Shown one piece after another: positions 1 to 10,922 of a stretch of DNA of 64,000 nt. Each line of letters begins with the position of its first letter. Position 1 is the first letter of the stretch. The stretch covers positions 248,001 to 312,000 of the forward strand of contig JACGZH010000008.1 in assembly GCA_014706385.1 (NCBI GenBank). Direction: 5' to 3'. Below the pieces are notes generated by a model, which saw only the letters and a list, made by a program, of their open reading frames with translations, did not search any database and was not told the origin of the DNA. Made by a program: the position numbers and the translations under genes. The stretch comes from Phaffia rhodozyma. Lineage: Eukaryota; Basidiomycota; Tremellomycetes; Cystofilobasidiales; Mrakiaceae.

Positions 1-92
1 CCCCTCACACAAACAAAAAAACAAACTCTCTCTCTACAAGAAGCCGCGCGGTTGCATCCAATCTAGATAGACAGAAAGATGGTTTGAATACT

Positions 93-2099
93 TTACGAAA
101 GACTGGCACCGACGAACTTTGCGACTCTGCAAAACCCGTCCGCCGTTCGGATTCGGTGGGCTTCCTTTGTCGATGGGTCGACCCAGGCGGCCTCGAGAGT
201 GGAGAGAGTAGTGAATCCGGGTTCTGTTCGGTCGTTTATGGAAAATAATAATTTTAGCATTTGGATGCGGGATTTTTAATGATGGATGCATAGATGGATG
301 TTGATAGTAAGAGAAAGATGAAAACGAACGGATGGCTTCAAAGACCTTCTTCTTGGGGTTCAACACGTCCAGCGGAGTCTCGTCTAATCGTTTATTCATC
401 ATCAGTTTTAGACACGGTATCATCAGAATTAACTCTCTTTTTCTATTCTTTTCTCTCCTTATCTCTTCTTCTTGAAAAGGCCGTGCGTGGAAGAGTACTC
501 ACTCTCGTACTTGGCACCCTCAAAGTAAATCCTGTCTCCGGGCTTGCTGGCCGGTGGAGGCTGAACAAACTCAATACCACCGTCCTTACCGTCCGAGCTG
601 GTAGCCTAGTGATGAAAATAATATGCAAAAGGGAGGACAGGTCAGAACAATATATCAAGGTCAACAATCTGATGAGAAGAATCTTACGCAGAGGACCATG
701 GCGAAGGACTTGATACCTCGCATAGCAACAGGCTTCATGTTGGCCTATCATATAGTCAAACATGAGAAAGAACAAGATCCAAGAGATAAACAACTGAACA
801 ATTTCCAGGTTCTGAGAGAGGAATAAAACGTACGACAACAACGATTCGCTTGTCCTTGACCTCATCAATGGTCATGTAGTTGACCAATCCAGAGACGATA
901 GTTCGGGGCTCGGCTTCTCCAACATCGACCTTCTCGACATAGAGCGAGTCGGCATCCGGGTGCTTCTCGACCGACAAGATGTGTCCGACCTGATCAAGAT
1001 GTGTTTCAGAGGGAAATTAGGTCAGTACTTCAGCGAGACGATCGCGCGGAAAGGATTATATGTTTCGAACAAATCAACAACGCACTCGAAGATCGATCAT
1101 GCTAGGCATAGGTCCAGTCGGCTCAGCGGCAACGACCGGCGCCTTAGGCTTCTTCTCCTTCTTTTCCTTCTTCTCCTTCTTGACCTGTCCCTCAACGGCC
1201 TGAGCAGCATCCCCGGCCTGACCGACCACGGCGTTCTTGGCACCGACAACCGAGCCAACCACGCTCTCGGCTAACGATCCGACAGCTCCAGCGACACTTC
1301 CGAGCGCTCCCTCAGCCTGAACTTTGAGTCCAGCCAACTTGTCGGTGATTCCCTCGACAGCACCCTTGGCGGCGGGGGCGGCATTGGTAGCGACAGCCTT
1401 GGCCTCCTCCGTCGGCTTCTTTGGCTTCTTCTCCTTGGTCGCAGCGGATTTACGCTCAAGCGGAGGAAGAGCATTCACGTCGACGGTGATAGGAGCAAAG
1501 TTTGCGAGAAGAGGAGCGACGGCAGGGTGAGATTGGATGTGAAGGAGGTATCGAGTGAGAGCAGGTCGGGCAAAGTGCTCGCTTGCAGGGAGAACCGACT
1601 GAAAGAAACGAAACGATGCTGGTCAATATTCTGTTGGTCGAAACGCAGGTATAGATCTCGACATACGTAAGTAGGGTGAAGAGAAGCATAGGTGGCCACA
1701 TCAGCGGTAGTAAGCTCTTGGTTCTATCAATGTATACGAGAAGATTTAGGAGAAAAGACATCAGTTAGGATTGACTGCTTTAAAGAAAAGAAGAAAAGCT
1801 GGCGAAGAAAAGGTGGTCGTACAAAGAGGTAAGTTAAAGGCGTAAGCTTCTTGTTACTACAAACGAACGAAAGATAGGGGATCAAACAATCGTTGGGTCA
1901 GCCATCAACATGACTATATCCAATGTGATGAGTTCCAACCAGGAAGAAAAGTTCGGACTCACAGCTCGTCGAGATCCTTGATCTCTCCCTGCTTGGCGGT
2001 AGCGACCCATTGATCGACCTTGTCCTGATCCTTGGACGGAGAAGGCAAGACCTGAATGGCCTGGGTGACGATCTCGGAAACGTTGATGGTGGTCGACAT
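93..2099 (-). CDS. ARC1: Arc1p-like tRNA-binding aminoacylation cofactor
   Basis: Cytosolic cofactor that holds methionyl- and glutamyl-tRNA synthetases together and delivers tRNA to them (family knowledge). Nine exons join in frame: 2099-1963, 1856-1823, 1723-1667, 1598-1086, 989-834, 744-688, 605-503, 383-330, 223-93; 413 aa. The N-terminal ~105 residues resemble the GST-C-like synthetase-docking domain (LNKKLTPLTYLF, TTADVATYASLHP). Next comes a Lys/Ala/Glu-rich linker with runs of KKEKKEKK, typical of Arc1 tRNA-binding linkers. The C-terminal EMAPII-like OB-fold is clear: VGHILSVEKHPDADSLY, IVSGLVNYM, ANMKPVAMRGIKSFAMVL, KPGDRIYFEG, LNPKKKVFEAIQPGFTT. The 34-nt second exon is needed for frame. 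An in-frame ATG lies 66 nt upstream at 2165; the start at 2099 was chosen because MSTTIN matches a plain cytosolic N-terminus. Function is secure; linker boundaries less so. Confidence 0.93.
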
Positions 2100-2328
2100 G
2101 AGTCTATTTAATATGTAGAAAGATGGTCTAGTGATTCTTTGGCTGAAGAGCGATCTGGGGAACATGCAAGAGAGCAGCAGAAAGTTGAACTGGCGTGTGA
2201 GTAAAAAAACCCAAGGAACAGGGTTGGGTTACAGTAAAGCGTAGCAGGATGTGTTACGGGTAGTCACCGGACTGAACATTTATCAAAGGCTACAGATCTC
2301 TGGTACAGGTCGTCTTCTTCGTTGTCTC

Positions 2329-4441
2329 TCATAAGCTATCCTTAATTCTTTCAAGATAGTGCACATCCTCGCAAGCCTGTAGCTTTGCAGCAGCTTGTTC
2401 AGGTGTTAGATCACGCTATGTAGGAATTTGATGGTTAATGAGTCAGCTGAAGCGCTGGTAAATCCGTCCAGACGCGATATCCATACAGAAAGTTGATGAA
2501 GAGAAAAGTTCATACCTGAGACTCTGAGAGTAATTCGAATCTGTGTTTTAGAGTCAAACGACAGCATGTACGGCAGCATGAGCTCGGTCTTCGGCGCAGC
2601 ATGACGTGAAGAAATGAATGCCACTCACCCGACCGCAAACTTTCTGACGCTCGCGCTTCTCAATAAAGGAGGGTAGTACAAAAAGTGTAACTGAGAGACG
2701 TCATCCTTGTTTTCCGCTTTCAATCTAGCCGCATACCGGGGCGAAGGAGACCTAGTTTGTTTATTGAATATCATTGGACGAGTTTGAAGACGTTTTGTAA
2801 GCCTTAGTGCGGACAATGAAAGGAAGTTGATCCACATGGGAAGATGCCACAGCTCTTACTGGTGAATACCCATCGAGTAAGAGAAAGGGCAGCTACGGTA
2901 CCAGAGACAAGACAAGATTGTTTAGCTATCCAAGCTGTATCGATACAGACAGAAGACACAGTGACAACAGAGAACTTACCTGAAAAGGTTGTCATACTTG
3001 ACAAGCAATGCTTTCGTTATCTCGGCCAAACTCTCGACTTCAGTCTGAGTCAACTCTGCCAACGACCGAATCCGTCGTTTCAAAGGAAGAACTAAGTGAT
3101 GACATTGAGAACCAGGGCACTTGAAGACAGATGAGTTTCGACTGGAAGCACGTTTCATCTATTGGAGAAATTCAAACGAACCCATGGTCTCATAAGGCCA
3201 CACCGCCCAAAATGGAACAACAACTACCCAATCTTTGTTCTGCGCAATTCTAAGAAGAGCAAATCGTACATTTTCAGGGAAGAACACCTACGCCTGAAGC
3301 TTAGTTATCTTATTCCACAAGTTGCGAAGAAGAAGAAGAAGGACGTACACTCGTTCTTTCTTTTCAGCCTCGAGCATTGCATAATCCAGTAGAAGACATT
3401 TTCCTTTCGTAATCTCAGCCTCTGAATACTCCTTAAGCGACTCTAATACTAGAGCAGGCTCTGTCGGAATATAGGAGAGAGACCAAACTTGGCCATGAGG
3501 ATGTGGGTTGGATGCGCCCTTGAAAAGCAGATGATAGAAATTAACGCCGAGATGAACATCATGTTTCACTCTTTCAAGAGCGATCCTGAGAGTGATAGAT
3601 ACGTACCATCATTGACCCTCGATTCTATAAAATCCAGCACAAAAGCTCTTTAGTTTGATGCCTCGCTTGGACTACCAATGCCTATTAATATGTTGCCAAA
3701 TGAAGCACCCACGAACCTCAAATATCTGTACGTATTCCACTTTATCTTCCTCTTTGGCCTTGGACTCCCAAATCTCTGTCCATCCTCTGACAACGCTTTC
3801 AATTTCCTTCTCACTCATCTTAGCAAGAGTTAGGTCGTGCCTGGGGGAAAAGCAGATCACGTCGCAATTTCCTCCAACAGGTTTCATTTCGAAAAAATTT
3901 GTACCCGACACCGACAAAGCAGAATCAGGAGAGATCGTTGGGATCGGAGGAGGAAGCAGAGCTTGAAAGTCGTTCGTGAATCGCTAAAGGAGAAAAGTGT
4001 TGAAAGGTCAACATCTATCCCTAACAAAGGTCACTAATCCGCGCCTACTCAGAGACTCACATAGACGCCAGGATACTGTTCATTGATACCCCCACCCATC
4101 CGCTCATTGCCGGGACAGAGGTAGCATTTAGCATCGTACTCTGGCAGCTTGTCCACAGCGGGCGGATCCACCTGGCCTAGCCATGGACGTTTGGTTCTGT
4201 ACAAACACGAGACAAGGAGACTGTTAGGAAGACTTAAACACTTATGAAAGTGCATCAATGAGTGGATGGCCGAACCGATGGGGAGATACCAATACATGGG
4301 TCTTGGTCAGAGGATTGTCTGAGGTTTGATGTTAGAAGAGAAAGGAGCTATCAGTCTAAAGTATAGCCACAAGAAAAGGAATTCAGACCTGATTTAAAAC
4401 ATACATCTCCTGTGAGGATGATCTGATGGGTCAAATTCCAT
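2329..4441 (-). CDS. GAL7: Galactose-1-phosphate uridylyltransferase
   Basis: Leloir-pathway enzyme exchanging UMP between UDP-glucose and galactose-1-phosphate. Twelve exons join in frame: 4441-4405, 4318-4276, 4196-4061, 3983-3717, 3624-3607, 3518-3349, 3249-3182, 3091-2980, 2892-2860, 2751-2629, 2540-2516, 2415-2329; 372 aa, the usual family length. Diagnostic blocks: [13 protein letters not shown], the zinc cysteines in [17 protein letters not shown], the catalytic His-Pro-His in [50 protein letters not shown] and RDLTPEQAA. Exon 5 is only 18 nt (NRGSMM). Odd: the stretch before YPPLLRSA reads QLHFLYY, whereas bacterial and human enzymes have His-x-His there, so one presumed metal ligand is Leu. 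No GAL1 or GAL10 lies beside it. The ATG at 4441 gives [17 protein letters not shown], matching the family N-terminus. Confidence 0.95.
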
Positions 4442-4790
4442 CTTGTTGGGAAGCTGAAATGGCTTGGTGATTGTTTGAGGGCAGTGTGTTGAACAAGAAC
4501 GAAAAGAGAGATGATGAAAGACTATGGTCGGATAGACAAGCTTTAAATGGAATTATCTCCGAGCCGGTGATCTCATACTTCGGACATCTCGATCCGGCTC
4601 AGAGTTCAATAATAACCCTAACCCACTTCATATCTTTCTCTTTGACTAAACTTATTGAAATCGAAGCATACCTCGGATTCTGCTATGTTATATGAAAGTC
4701 TCAGATCATCCAGATAGTTGCTCAAATCTGTTTTGAAGTGTCTCGATCATTTGATAGACGTTTTCTGTTTGGATGGATCATACATTACAC
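4442..4790. other. Spacer between GAL7 start and NOM1 end
   Basis: About 350 bp holding the GAL7 promoter and the NOM1 3' end. No gene seen. A GC-rich inverted pair (4561-4567 and 4594-4600) lies 120-160 bp upstream of the GAL7 ATG. I saw no CGG-N11-CCG Gal4-type site. Confidence 0.5.
4561..4600. repeat. 7-bp inverted repeat in GAL7 promoter
   Basis: GAGCCGG at 4561-4567 and its reverse complement CCGGCTC at 4594-4600, separated by 26 bp. Could be a binding site for a dimeric regulator or chance; role not known. Confidence 0.35.
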
Positions 4791-7700
4791 CTACTCTTCA
4801 TCTCCACCCCTGCCTTCAATCTCCATCGATAATCTCTCTTTCCACACCTCGACTCCCCACCGAACCACTTTTCGTTCCTTCTTGCCCTCTACACCAACAG
4901 TATCGAGCCAATCTTCTCCTGCCATACTCGTGGTCAAGAAATATAAAAGTCCCTCACAGAGGGAAGGCAAATTGGCGACCTTCATGATATGTTGTTCCAA
5001 CGGCGAAGCCACCGGTTCAGATAATGATCCAGGCAAGAGAAGCACAGGCGACGTCGTCTGGGTTGATAGAATCAGCGCAGTTATCAAGTGAAGGAAGAAT
5101 AACTCAGTTTGCGGTCGAAGGGCTGTAAAGTTAACGGGCTGAGGAAGAACAAAGATGATCAAATGTTTAACCAAAGTGTATCCGTTTGGATGAAGATAAA
5201 GGCCCGCGAACGATGAAGTCGGGTTGACAGTACACATACCTTGAATAGGGCTAGAGTAGCCCCCTCTTTGGCTATACACCATCCATAAACCTTCGCCCAG
5301 TTTCTAATCTGCCTTACTGGAACCTTCTTCTTACCAGTTTTGGTGCCCTTGTGAGCTTGAACGATAGCTGCACCACCGACGTCGCCTTCACCCATCTCCC
5401 GAAGAAAGTCCCAAAGGCTATACTGGAAAGTAAATTTGTGAGTGTGAAGGGAGAGCAGGTGCGACAGAACAAGAGTATAGAAAGGATTGTAGATCTTTTC
5501 CTATTCACATTCGTCAATTGTGTGGATGTCGAGAGAAGAGCGCAAACATCAGGCAAAGTTCTATGCGATGATGAGAGAATCCCACAGGCAAGAGAAAGAC
5601 TAACATTTCCACTGCAATGTAGAAGAACTCGGACAATCTCTCGTTGTTGGATATCCGTCAATCCTAGTTGCAGCAGTTGGTCATGAGCGTCCATGAAGTC
5701 CTGATGCATTTGAAGAAGAAGCAGAATTGAGTCAGCCTAATCATCCCAATATTACAAGTGAAGAAGGGAATCATCTAACGAACCGAGCTTCCCATGATTG
5801 TCACGAAAACCCTCCGTCGGATATCTGTATTCATTCCCTGTTTTCTTGCAAGCTGCAACAGCTCATCCTCTTCCATCGCGCTCTCCTGAACGACGGCTTG
5901 CTTCTTGGTCTCTTGTCGATCTACCAACGGATTTCCTCCCCAACCAGCACCGACAAGCCACCACTTTCCTTTTGTATCAGCCGAGAGTAAATCCGAGAGC
6001 GATACTCGTAGAGGTTCATGGGCGAGGACTAGCATGAATAATCGTGGCAAGAATTTGGGTAAGGATTGATTCGAGAGTAGACAAATAAATAAGAATATCC
6101 AAACTTACCAGGCTTCTTCTTGGCAAGACCGTTCAAAAACTTTTTCATCCGCTGAGTAGCTTCAGCCGAAGCTTCACCTCCAGGCGCAGCTTTGACCCTG
6201 TTGTTCTTCAGGTTTGTCAATGTCTCCAGCATGTACTTTGTTCGAGAGTTCAGGTCATCAGGATTGATCCCAGCAACTTTTTGTTGCACAATCATTATGA
6301 TATCCTTCAGCGCGGTGGGATCATCTTGTCTAAGTTGAGGTCCAGCATCTGAACACGATCGAGATCCAAATACCATATGAGTTTCATTTTTGTTGTATAT
6401 GGGCAATGGAAAAACGAACGAAACAAACAATGATGTAACAGAAAACTCACTTCGAACAATTTTCAAGAGCCCTTCAACACCTTGTTCTCTATCCAACCCA
6501 CTATCCAAAAACCTCCTTACGAGATCGTACATCAACACGCTCGATACGACCTGGAAGTTGTAAAGCTCAGCTAAGAGAGTGATCAAATTCAAGCCTTCCT
6601 TGCCGGCTGGAGATCCATCGTCGTTTTCTGCTGAAGGTGTAGATATGGAATTCGAGAGGTGATTGATAAGCTGGATGACGAGTGTTTGTACAAGATTGGC
6701 ACCTGGTTAGGAGAAAACAGAAAATAGGAGATTCAGTCAGAAAGAGGAACAAAAGAAGGAAGAGGTCTGAAATCAGATGAGCTGGCAGAATACAAACCAA
6801 AATCGACGCCCATGATTTTGTAGAGACCAGCGACAAGAGCCGCATAGAGTACGACGAATGACCCCAGCAGATTGGCATGAGACGAAATTGTCTCGAGAAT
6901 CAATGTTGTCAGAGTTGACGTCACGTCTTTGCATAAGAATGCCCATTTTAATCACGAAAAAATAGAGAAGGGCGTTTGTATTAGTCAATGTTAAGAGACG
7001 CCCAAGACAAACAAGGTGGGCCAACGAACCATTTCGAGGATGCTTTCTATATAGCCCCTCTATTTCGCCTAAAATACCCTCGATATTATTCTCTCCCAAC
7101 CTGTTCAACAGACCTTTACCTGCTTTGGTAAGTTTCAGCTTGTCTTCCCTCCTCTGCGCATTCTCTTCGCTATCCCCCTGGGCAGCCGACTCGGCTAACA
7201 TTCTTGCTCGAAGCGCAGGAGGGATATATTTCCCTCCAGGCGCTGCAATGGTACTGACAGCAGCAGTATCGGGAGCAGGTGGTGGAGAGGAGGATGGGAG
7301 GCGGAAGTGAACTTGTTTGGATCCCGAGGTCGGCTCATCCATTTCATCCTCATCCTCATCCTCATCGAACGAACTAGTTTCGTCAACTTCGGACGAAGCA
7401 TCATCTTGGACAGGCGCAATTCCTTTCCATTCAGACGTATCTTCTGCATAGCTCACTAGCTCTGGAGCTTCATCGTCCGACTGTTGCAAATTTCAGGAAT
7501 CGAAAATAAAGATTGAATATATAAGAATTTCGACCCAACATTACCAACCGGATCAAACGCTTCATCAGAAAGAATTCAGAGCAACATACCATGTCTTCTT
7601 CATCCATCTCCTCGTTTTCTGTGCCTTCCATGTCTTCTTCATCGCTACTGGCCAGGCCTAACTCTTCTTCCTCTAACCGATCCAGATCATCCAAGAGCTC

Positions 7701-8574
7701 ATCCAATCCATCATCCCCCTCCCCTCCATCTTCCTCTCCAAGCTTCTTTTTCTTCTTCTTGTCTTTCTCTCCAGGCCCCTTCCGACCTCTACCCAGATGG
7801 TACTCTAGCCAAGCGATTTCATCATCTTCATTCTTCTCTGCGGTCGAAATCTTTCTTTTCTTTGACCCTGAGGTCTTTTTGGATGAAGAAGATGAACCAG
7901 AGAGGAGCTTAGATAGTGGAGTTGATGAAGGGAGCTTCTTTCGCGTGGATGAAGGAGCGGCAGATGACGGATCTTCAGAACCGAGAGAACTTCGCTTTCT
8001 TTTTGAAGAGGACGAGGATGCTGTTGCTGCTGCTGCTGCTTCTGGAGCTGCTGGTGTTGGTTCCAATCGAGTGAACGTAGGCGTAGGTGCAGAAGCAGAA
8101 GCAGACGTGGTGCTGAGAGTGCTACCGGATGAACGACTCTGAGATGGACCTCGTGTTGATTTCTTCTGGTCTCGTTCAAACTTCCGTTCAGCTTTCCGAC
8201 CTTTCGGACCATCCCCTCGTTGAGCGTTCAAGACGTCTATTTTTCACACATCCGGCGAATTACAGTTTCCCGAGATTTGAACCAATTTCAAGAGTCAGAG
8301 CTCGGAACGGAGAAACCCAGAAAGGAAACAGGCAGTACGGAGGAAGAGAAAGAGAAGTAGACAGACCTTGTCCACCATCGATCTGATCCAGAAGCCCTTT
8401 GGGCAGGAATGTCGTTCGATCCTCTTTGAAAGCTGGTCGAGGTCCAGCATTCCGAGCGACGGTGTAACTACTGCCTCCTCTGCCTCCTCCTCTGCCTCCT
8501 CCTCTGCCTCCTCGGCCACCGCCGCTGCCGCCGCCACCACCTCGGCCTCCTTTGTGATTTCCTCTTCCGTACAT
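4791..8574 (-). CDS. NOM1: Nom1/Sgd1-type nucleolar MIF4G-MA3 protein
   Basis: Nucleolar protein of small-subunit ribosome biogenesis; in the human family it brings PP1 to the nucleolus. Ten exons join in frame: 8574-8367, 8236-7590, 7480-7030, 6926-6798, 6702-6451, 6348-6109, 6028-5784, 5700-5605, 5422-5240, 5138-4791; 932 aa. The N-terminus is a Gly/Arg-rich RGG tract (first ~36 residues), then DVLNAQRGDGPKGRKAERK, long acidic and Ser/Lys-rich disordered stretches, and the MIF4G domain starting at GGKYIPPALRAR and GLLNRLGENNIEGILGEIE, with KIMGVDFG and LITLLAELYNFQVV. HEPLRVSLSDLL precedes the C-terminal MA3 domain (RRRVFVTIMGSSDFMDAHDQ, WAKVYGWCIAKEGATLALFK). Start is the only ATG before the RGG tract. 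CACGTG lies 182 bp upstream. The RGG box is a fibrillarin-like feature I do not associate with yeast Sgd1. Confidence 0.93.
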
Positions 8575-8944
8575 TTGGTTTAGTGTTTGGTTACGATTAA
8601 AGTAGAGATGCGGCCCGGATGATGGATTTATAAAGCTGTCTGTCGAGACCCAAGCAGCTTCGTTTTGTATCTACACACAAGTTTATCACAAACAAAGTTG
8701 AAGGTAATTTCTGAAAATGACGGGTGTCTACCAAAAAGTTCAATAGCGGTGAGTGCACGTGTCAAACGCGTGCCACATCTCCATGTTTCATTTTCGCCAC
8801 TACAGGCGGGCTCAAGGTAGATCGAACAATCATAACATGATAGAATGCCACTCAAATTACTCATTCTAATTCTCAGACGCAAACAGGTTTCTCCATCTAA
8901 TTGATTGTCAGCAATCGAGAATGACCTGTCCTTAATGCTCCTTC
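8575..8944. other. Spacer between NOM1 start and DPP1-like end
   Basis: About 370 bp with the NOM1 promoter and the 3' end of the phosphatase gene. It contains CACGTG (8756-8761) and, a few bases on, an ACGCGT-like core. No gene seen. Confidence 0.5.
8756..8761. promoter_or_regulatory. CACGTG element upstream of NOM1
   Basis: Palindromic E-box/Cbf1-type core 182 bp upstream of the NOM1 ATG. The same core occurs upstream of RLP24 and RRP6. Binding protein unknown here. Confidence 0.5.
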
Positions 8945-10561
8945 CTACTCATCGTCACCGTATTCTCCGCTGGGTCGTCGGACGACTTGCTCAGCCTCGC
9001 CGTTTCGATTGACAGGCTCGTATCCATGAGCCGAGGTTCTGATAGTGTTCAGAGGATGATCTTCCTCAACCTCTCGGGGGGCATACGGAAGATGAGAGCG
9101 CGCATGAGAAAGAGGAGGATAGTATCCCCGGTAGGTGACGTACGCCACGGTAAGACCCAAGATGGATCCAACCTATGAATGTTCGTAAACCCGACAGGTG
9201 GTTATTAGAGAAGTATGTCAAAATTGATTCGTGATCAACGAGCCAGCACGTACAGTTACATCTGTCCAGTGATGCCTGTTGTCCATCGTTCGACTGACGG
9301 CAACCATCGCTCCTCCCAAAAGTGGAGCAAAAGCCAGCCATGCCCTGGACTGGTGCCCTCTGACAGAAAACAGGTGAAGCTTACCAGCCAGATAGAAGGA
9401 AAGAAGTCCCAGTCCAGCGAACGACAACGAACTATGACCAGAAGGGAAGCTCTTGTGTCCATCCGCAAGAATGAACGCGTTGGTTTGGGTGCATATAGTC
9501 ACGTTGGAGAGTCCATATGGATGGGCATCATGGGAACCTGAAAGTCGAGCGTAAAACGGATTGCAGAACAAACATAGGTAAGAGACTCGGAGGAATGAGG
9601 GACTGCTGATTGTTATAAAGATGCGAGGGAGACGAACCAGGGATAGGTTGGCATCCTACAAGATTGAGACATTTAGGAGGCGCATTTAGTCAGATCCAAA
9701 GCGTTGTCTCTACAACGGATGAGTGCATAAGGTCTATGCGCTTACGATCGATAAAATCCGGTCGAGGTCGACCGACAGCAATCTTCATAACACCAAACAC
9801 ACCGGAGTTAGCTCTATCATTTCGTCATGGCTTCTCATAGCCATTTGCGCCTTGATGAAACTGACCTTGATGATCTGGGTGATCAGTCCAGACACAGTCC
9901 AGCTCATCACAACCGAAAGAACCGAGTTATGGACATCCCTGTGAGACGATGCGCTCGCATGAGTGATGAATTCTTGAGGTTCGAAGAACGTAATTAAGAC
10001 GTCAGAAACGTACCAAGAGTTCTTCATGATGAGCGATGAAATCAACAGGACCGAACACAGAGGAAGGCCAAGAGAGATGATAAACAACATGTTGGGCTGC
10101 AGGCGGATTTAGCGAAAACAGAAAAGAGAATTAGCAAGCATGTTTGCCAGTCACGACGAACCATCCAGCCTTGACTCATAAAGCAATGAAGTCTGACAGA
10201 ATGAAAGAGACACATACAGGAACACGTTCGCTTTGTAAGTAGAAGGAATGGGTGGAAGAAAGTCAGTTTAGGGTACCCCCGATGGCCTACCAGTCAGCCC
10301 TCTCAAGGAACCAATCAATCGATCTAGAGACGTAGAGACTTACTGAACGGCAAACGTATGTTGAATGCTGATGTCTGAATCAAGAGAGAATTCTCTCTTG
10401 TGACCGTCGATTTTATTCATCCAGATAAATACCACCCAGAGAAGCACTGCCAGGGCCCAATCGGCTCCGTAGGATATCATAACCTCCCGGAAGGTGACCC
10501 TGTGGTGCTCTGTTGACTGGTCTTCATTCGGCCGGCGTCGAAAGAGAGGAAGGAGTGCCAT
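8945..10561 (-). CDS. DPP1: PAP2-family lipid phosphatase (DPP1/LPP1-like)
   Basis: Membrane phosphatase acting on diacylglycerol pyrophosphate, phosphatidate or similar lipids. Eight exons join in frame: 10561-10344, 10230-10218, 10096-10014, 9938-9866, 9782-9746, 9655-9638, 9537-9254, 9172-8945; 317 aa. All three PAP2 signatures are visible: K-x6-RP in KIAVGRPRPDF, PSGH in KSFPSGHSSLSFAG, and SR-x5-H-x3-D in SRTMDNRHHWTDV. Six hydrophobic segments fit the family, the first near residues 35-50 (WALAVLLWVVFIW). The C-terminal ~45 residues are polar and acidic (ends SGEYGDDE) and probably cytosolic. Two exons are tiny (13 and 18 nt); the 18-nt one codes for most of RCQPIP. Exact substrate cannot be told from sequence, so DPP1 versus LPP1 is uncertain. 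Confidence 0.92.
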
Positions 10562-10922
10562 TTTGATTTTTCTTCTATGATGGTATCGGTTGATAATGCA
10601 GAGATCTTGAACTATTGATGACCAAGGAGAAATGAAAAAGACGAATCGAGATGATAGTTGAAGGAAAGTTGACAACAGATCAGTCAGGCCTTTGCAACTC
10701 TGGCCGGATTCTTGGCGCATTTCGGTCGATTAGGAAATGTCCAGCATTCTATTATAACTTTTCATGTATTTTTGTAATGTAAATATTTTATCGTCATATT
10801 TTATCTCTCAATATTTCATGTCATCCTTGTTTCCTTGAAACGCAAGTTTTCCCTCTACCTTTAACTTTTGACCAGCCGGCCAATCGATCAACCAACCACC
10901 TCAATAAGACCTCTCACTTGAT
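10562..10922. other. Divergent promoter region, DPP1-like / LRR gene
   Basis: About 360 bp between two divergent start codons. AT-rich around 10740-10820. No gene or recognisable site beyond AT-rich tracts. Confidence 0.5.

Noticed and set aside
2329..4441. A GAL gene cluster
   Set aside because: Neighbours are ARC1 and NOM1; no GAL1 or GAL10 in the window.
7591..8142. 183-codon Ser-rich + strand ORF
   Set aside because: Exact antisense shadow of the Glu/Asp/Lys-rich NOM1 exon 2.
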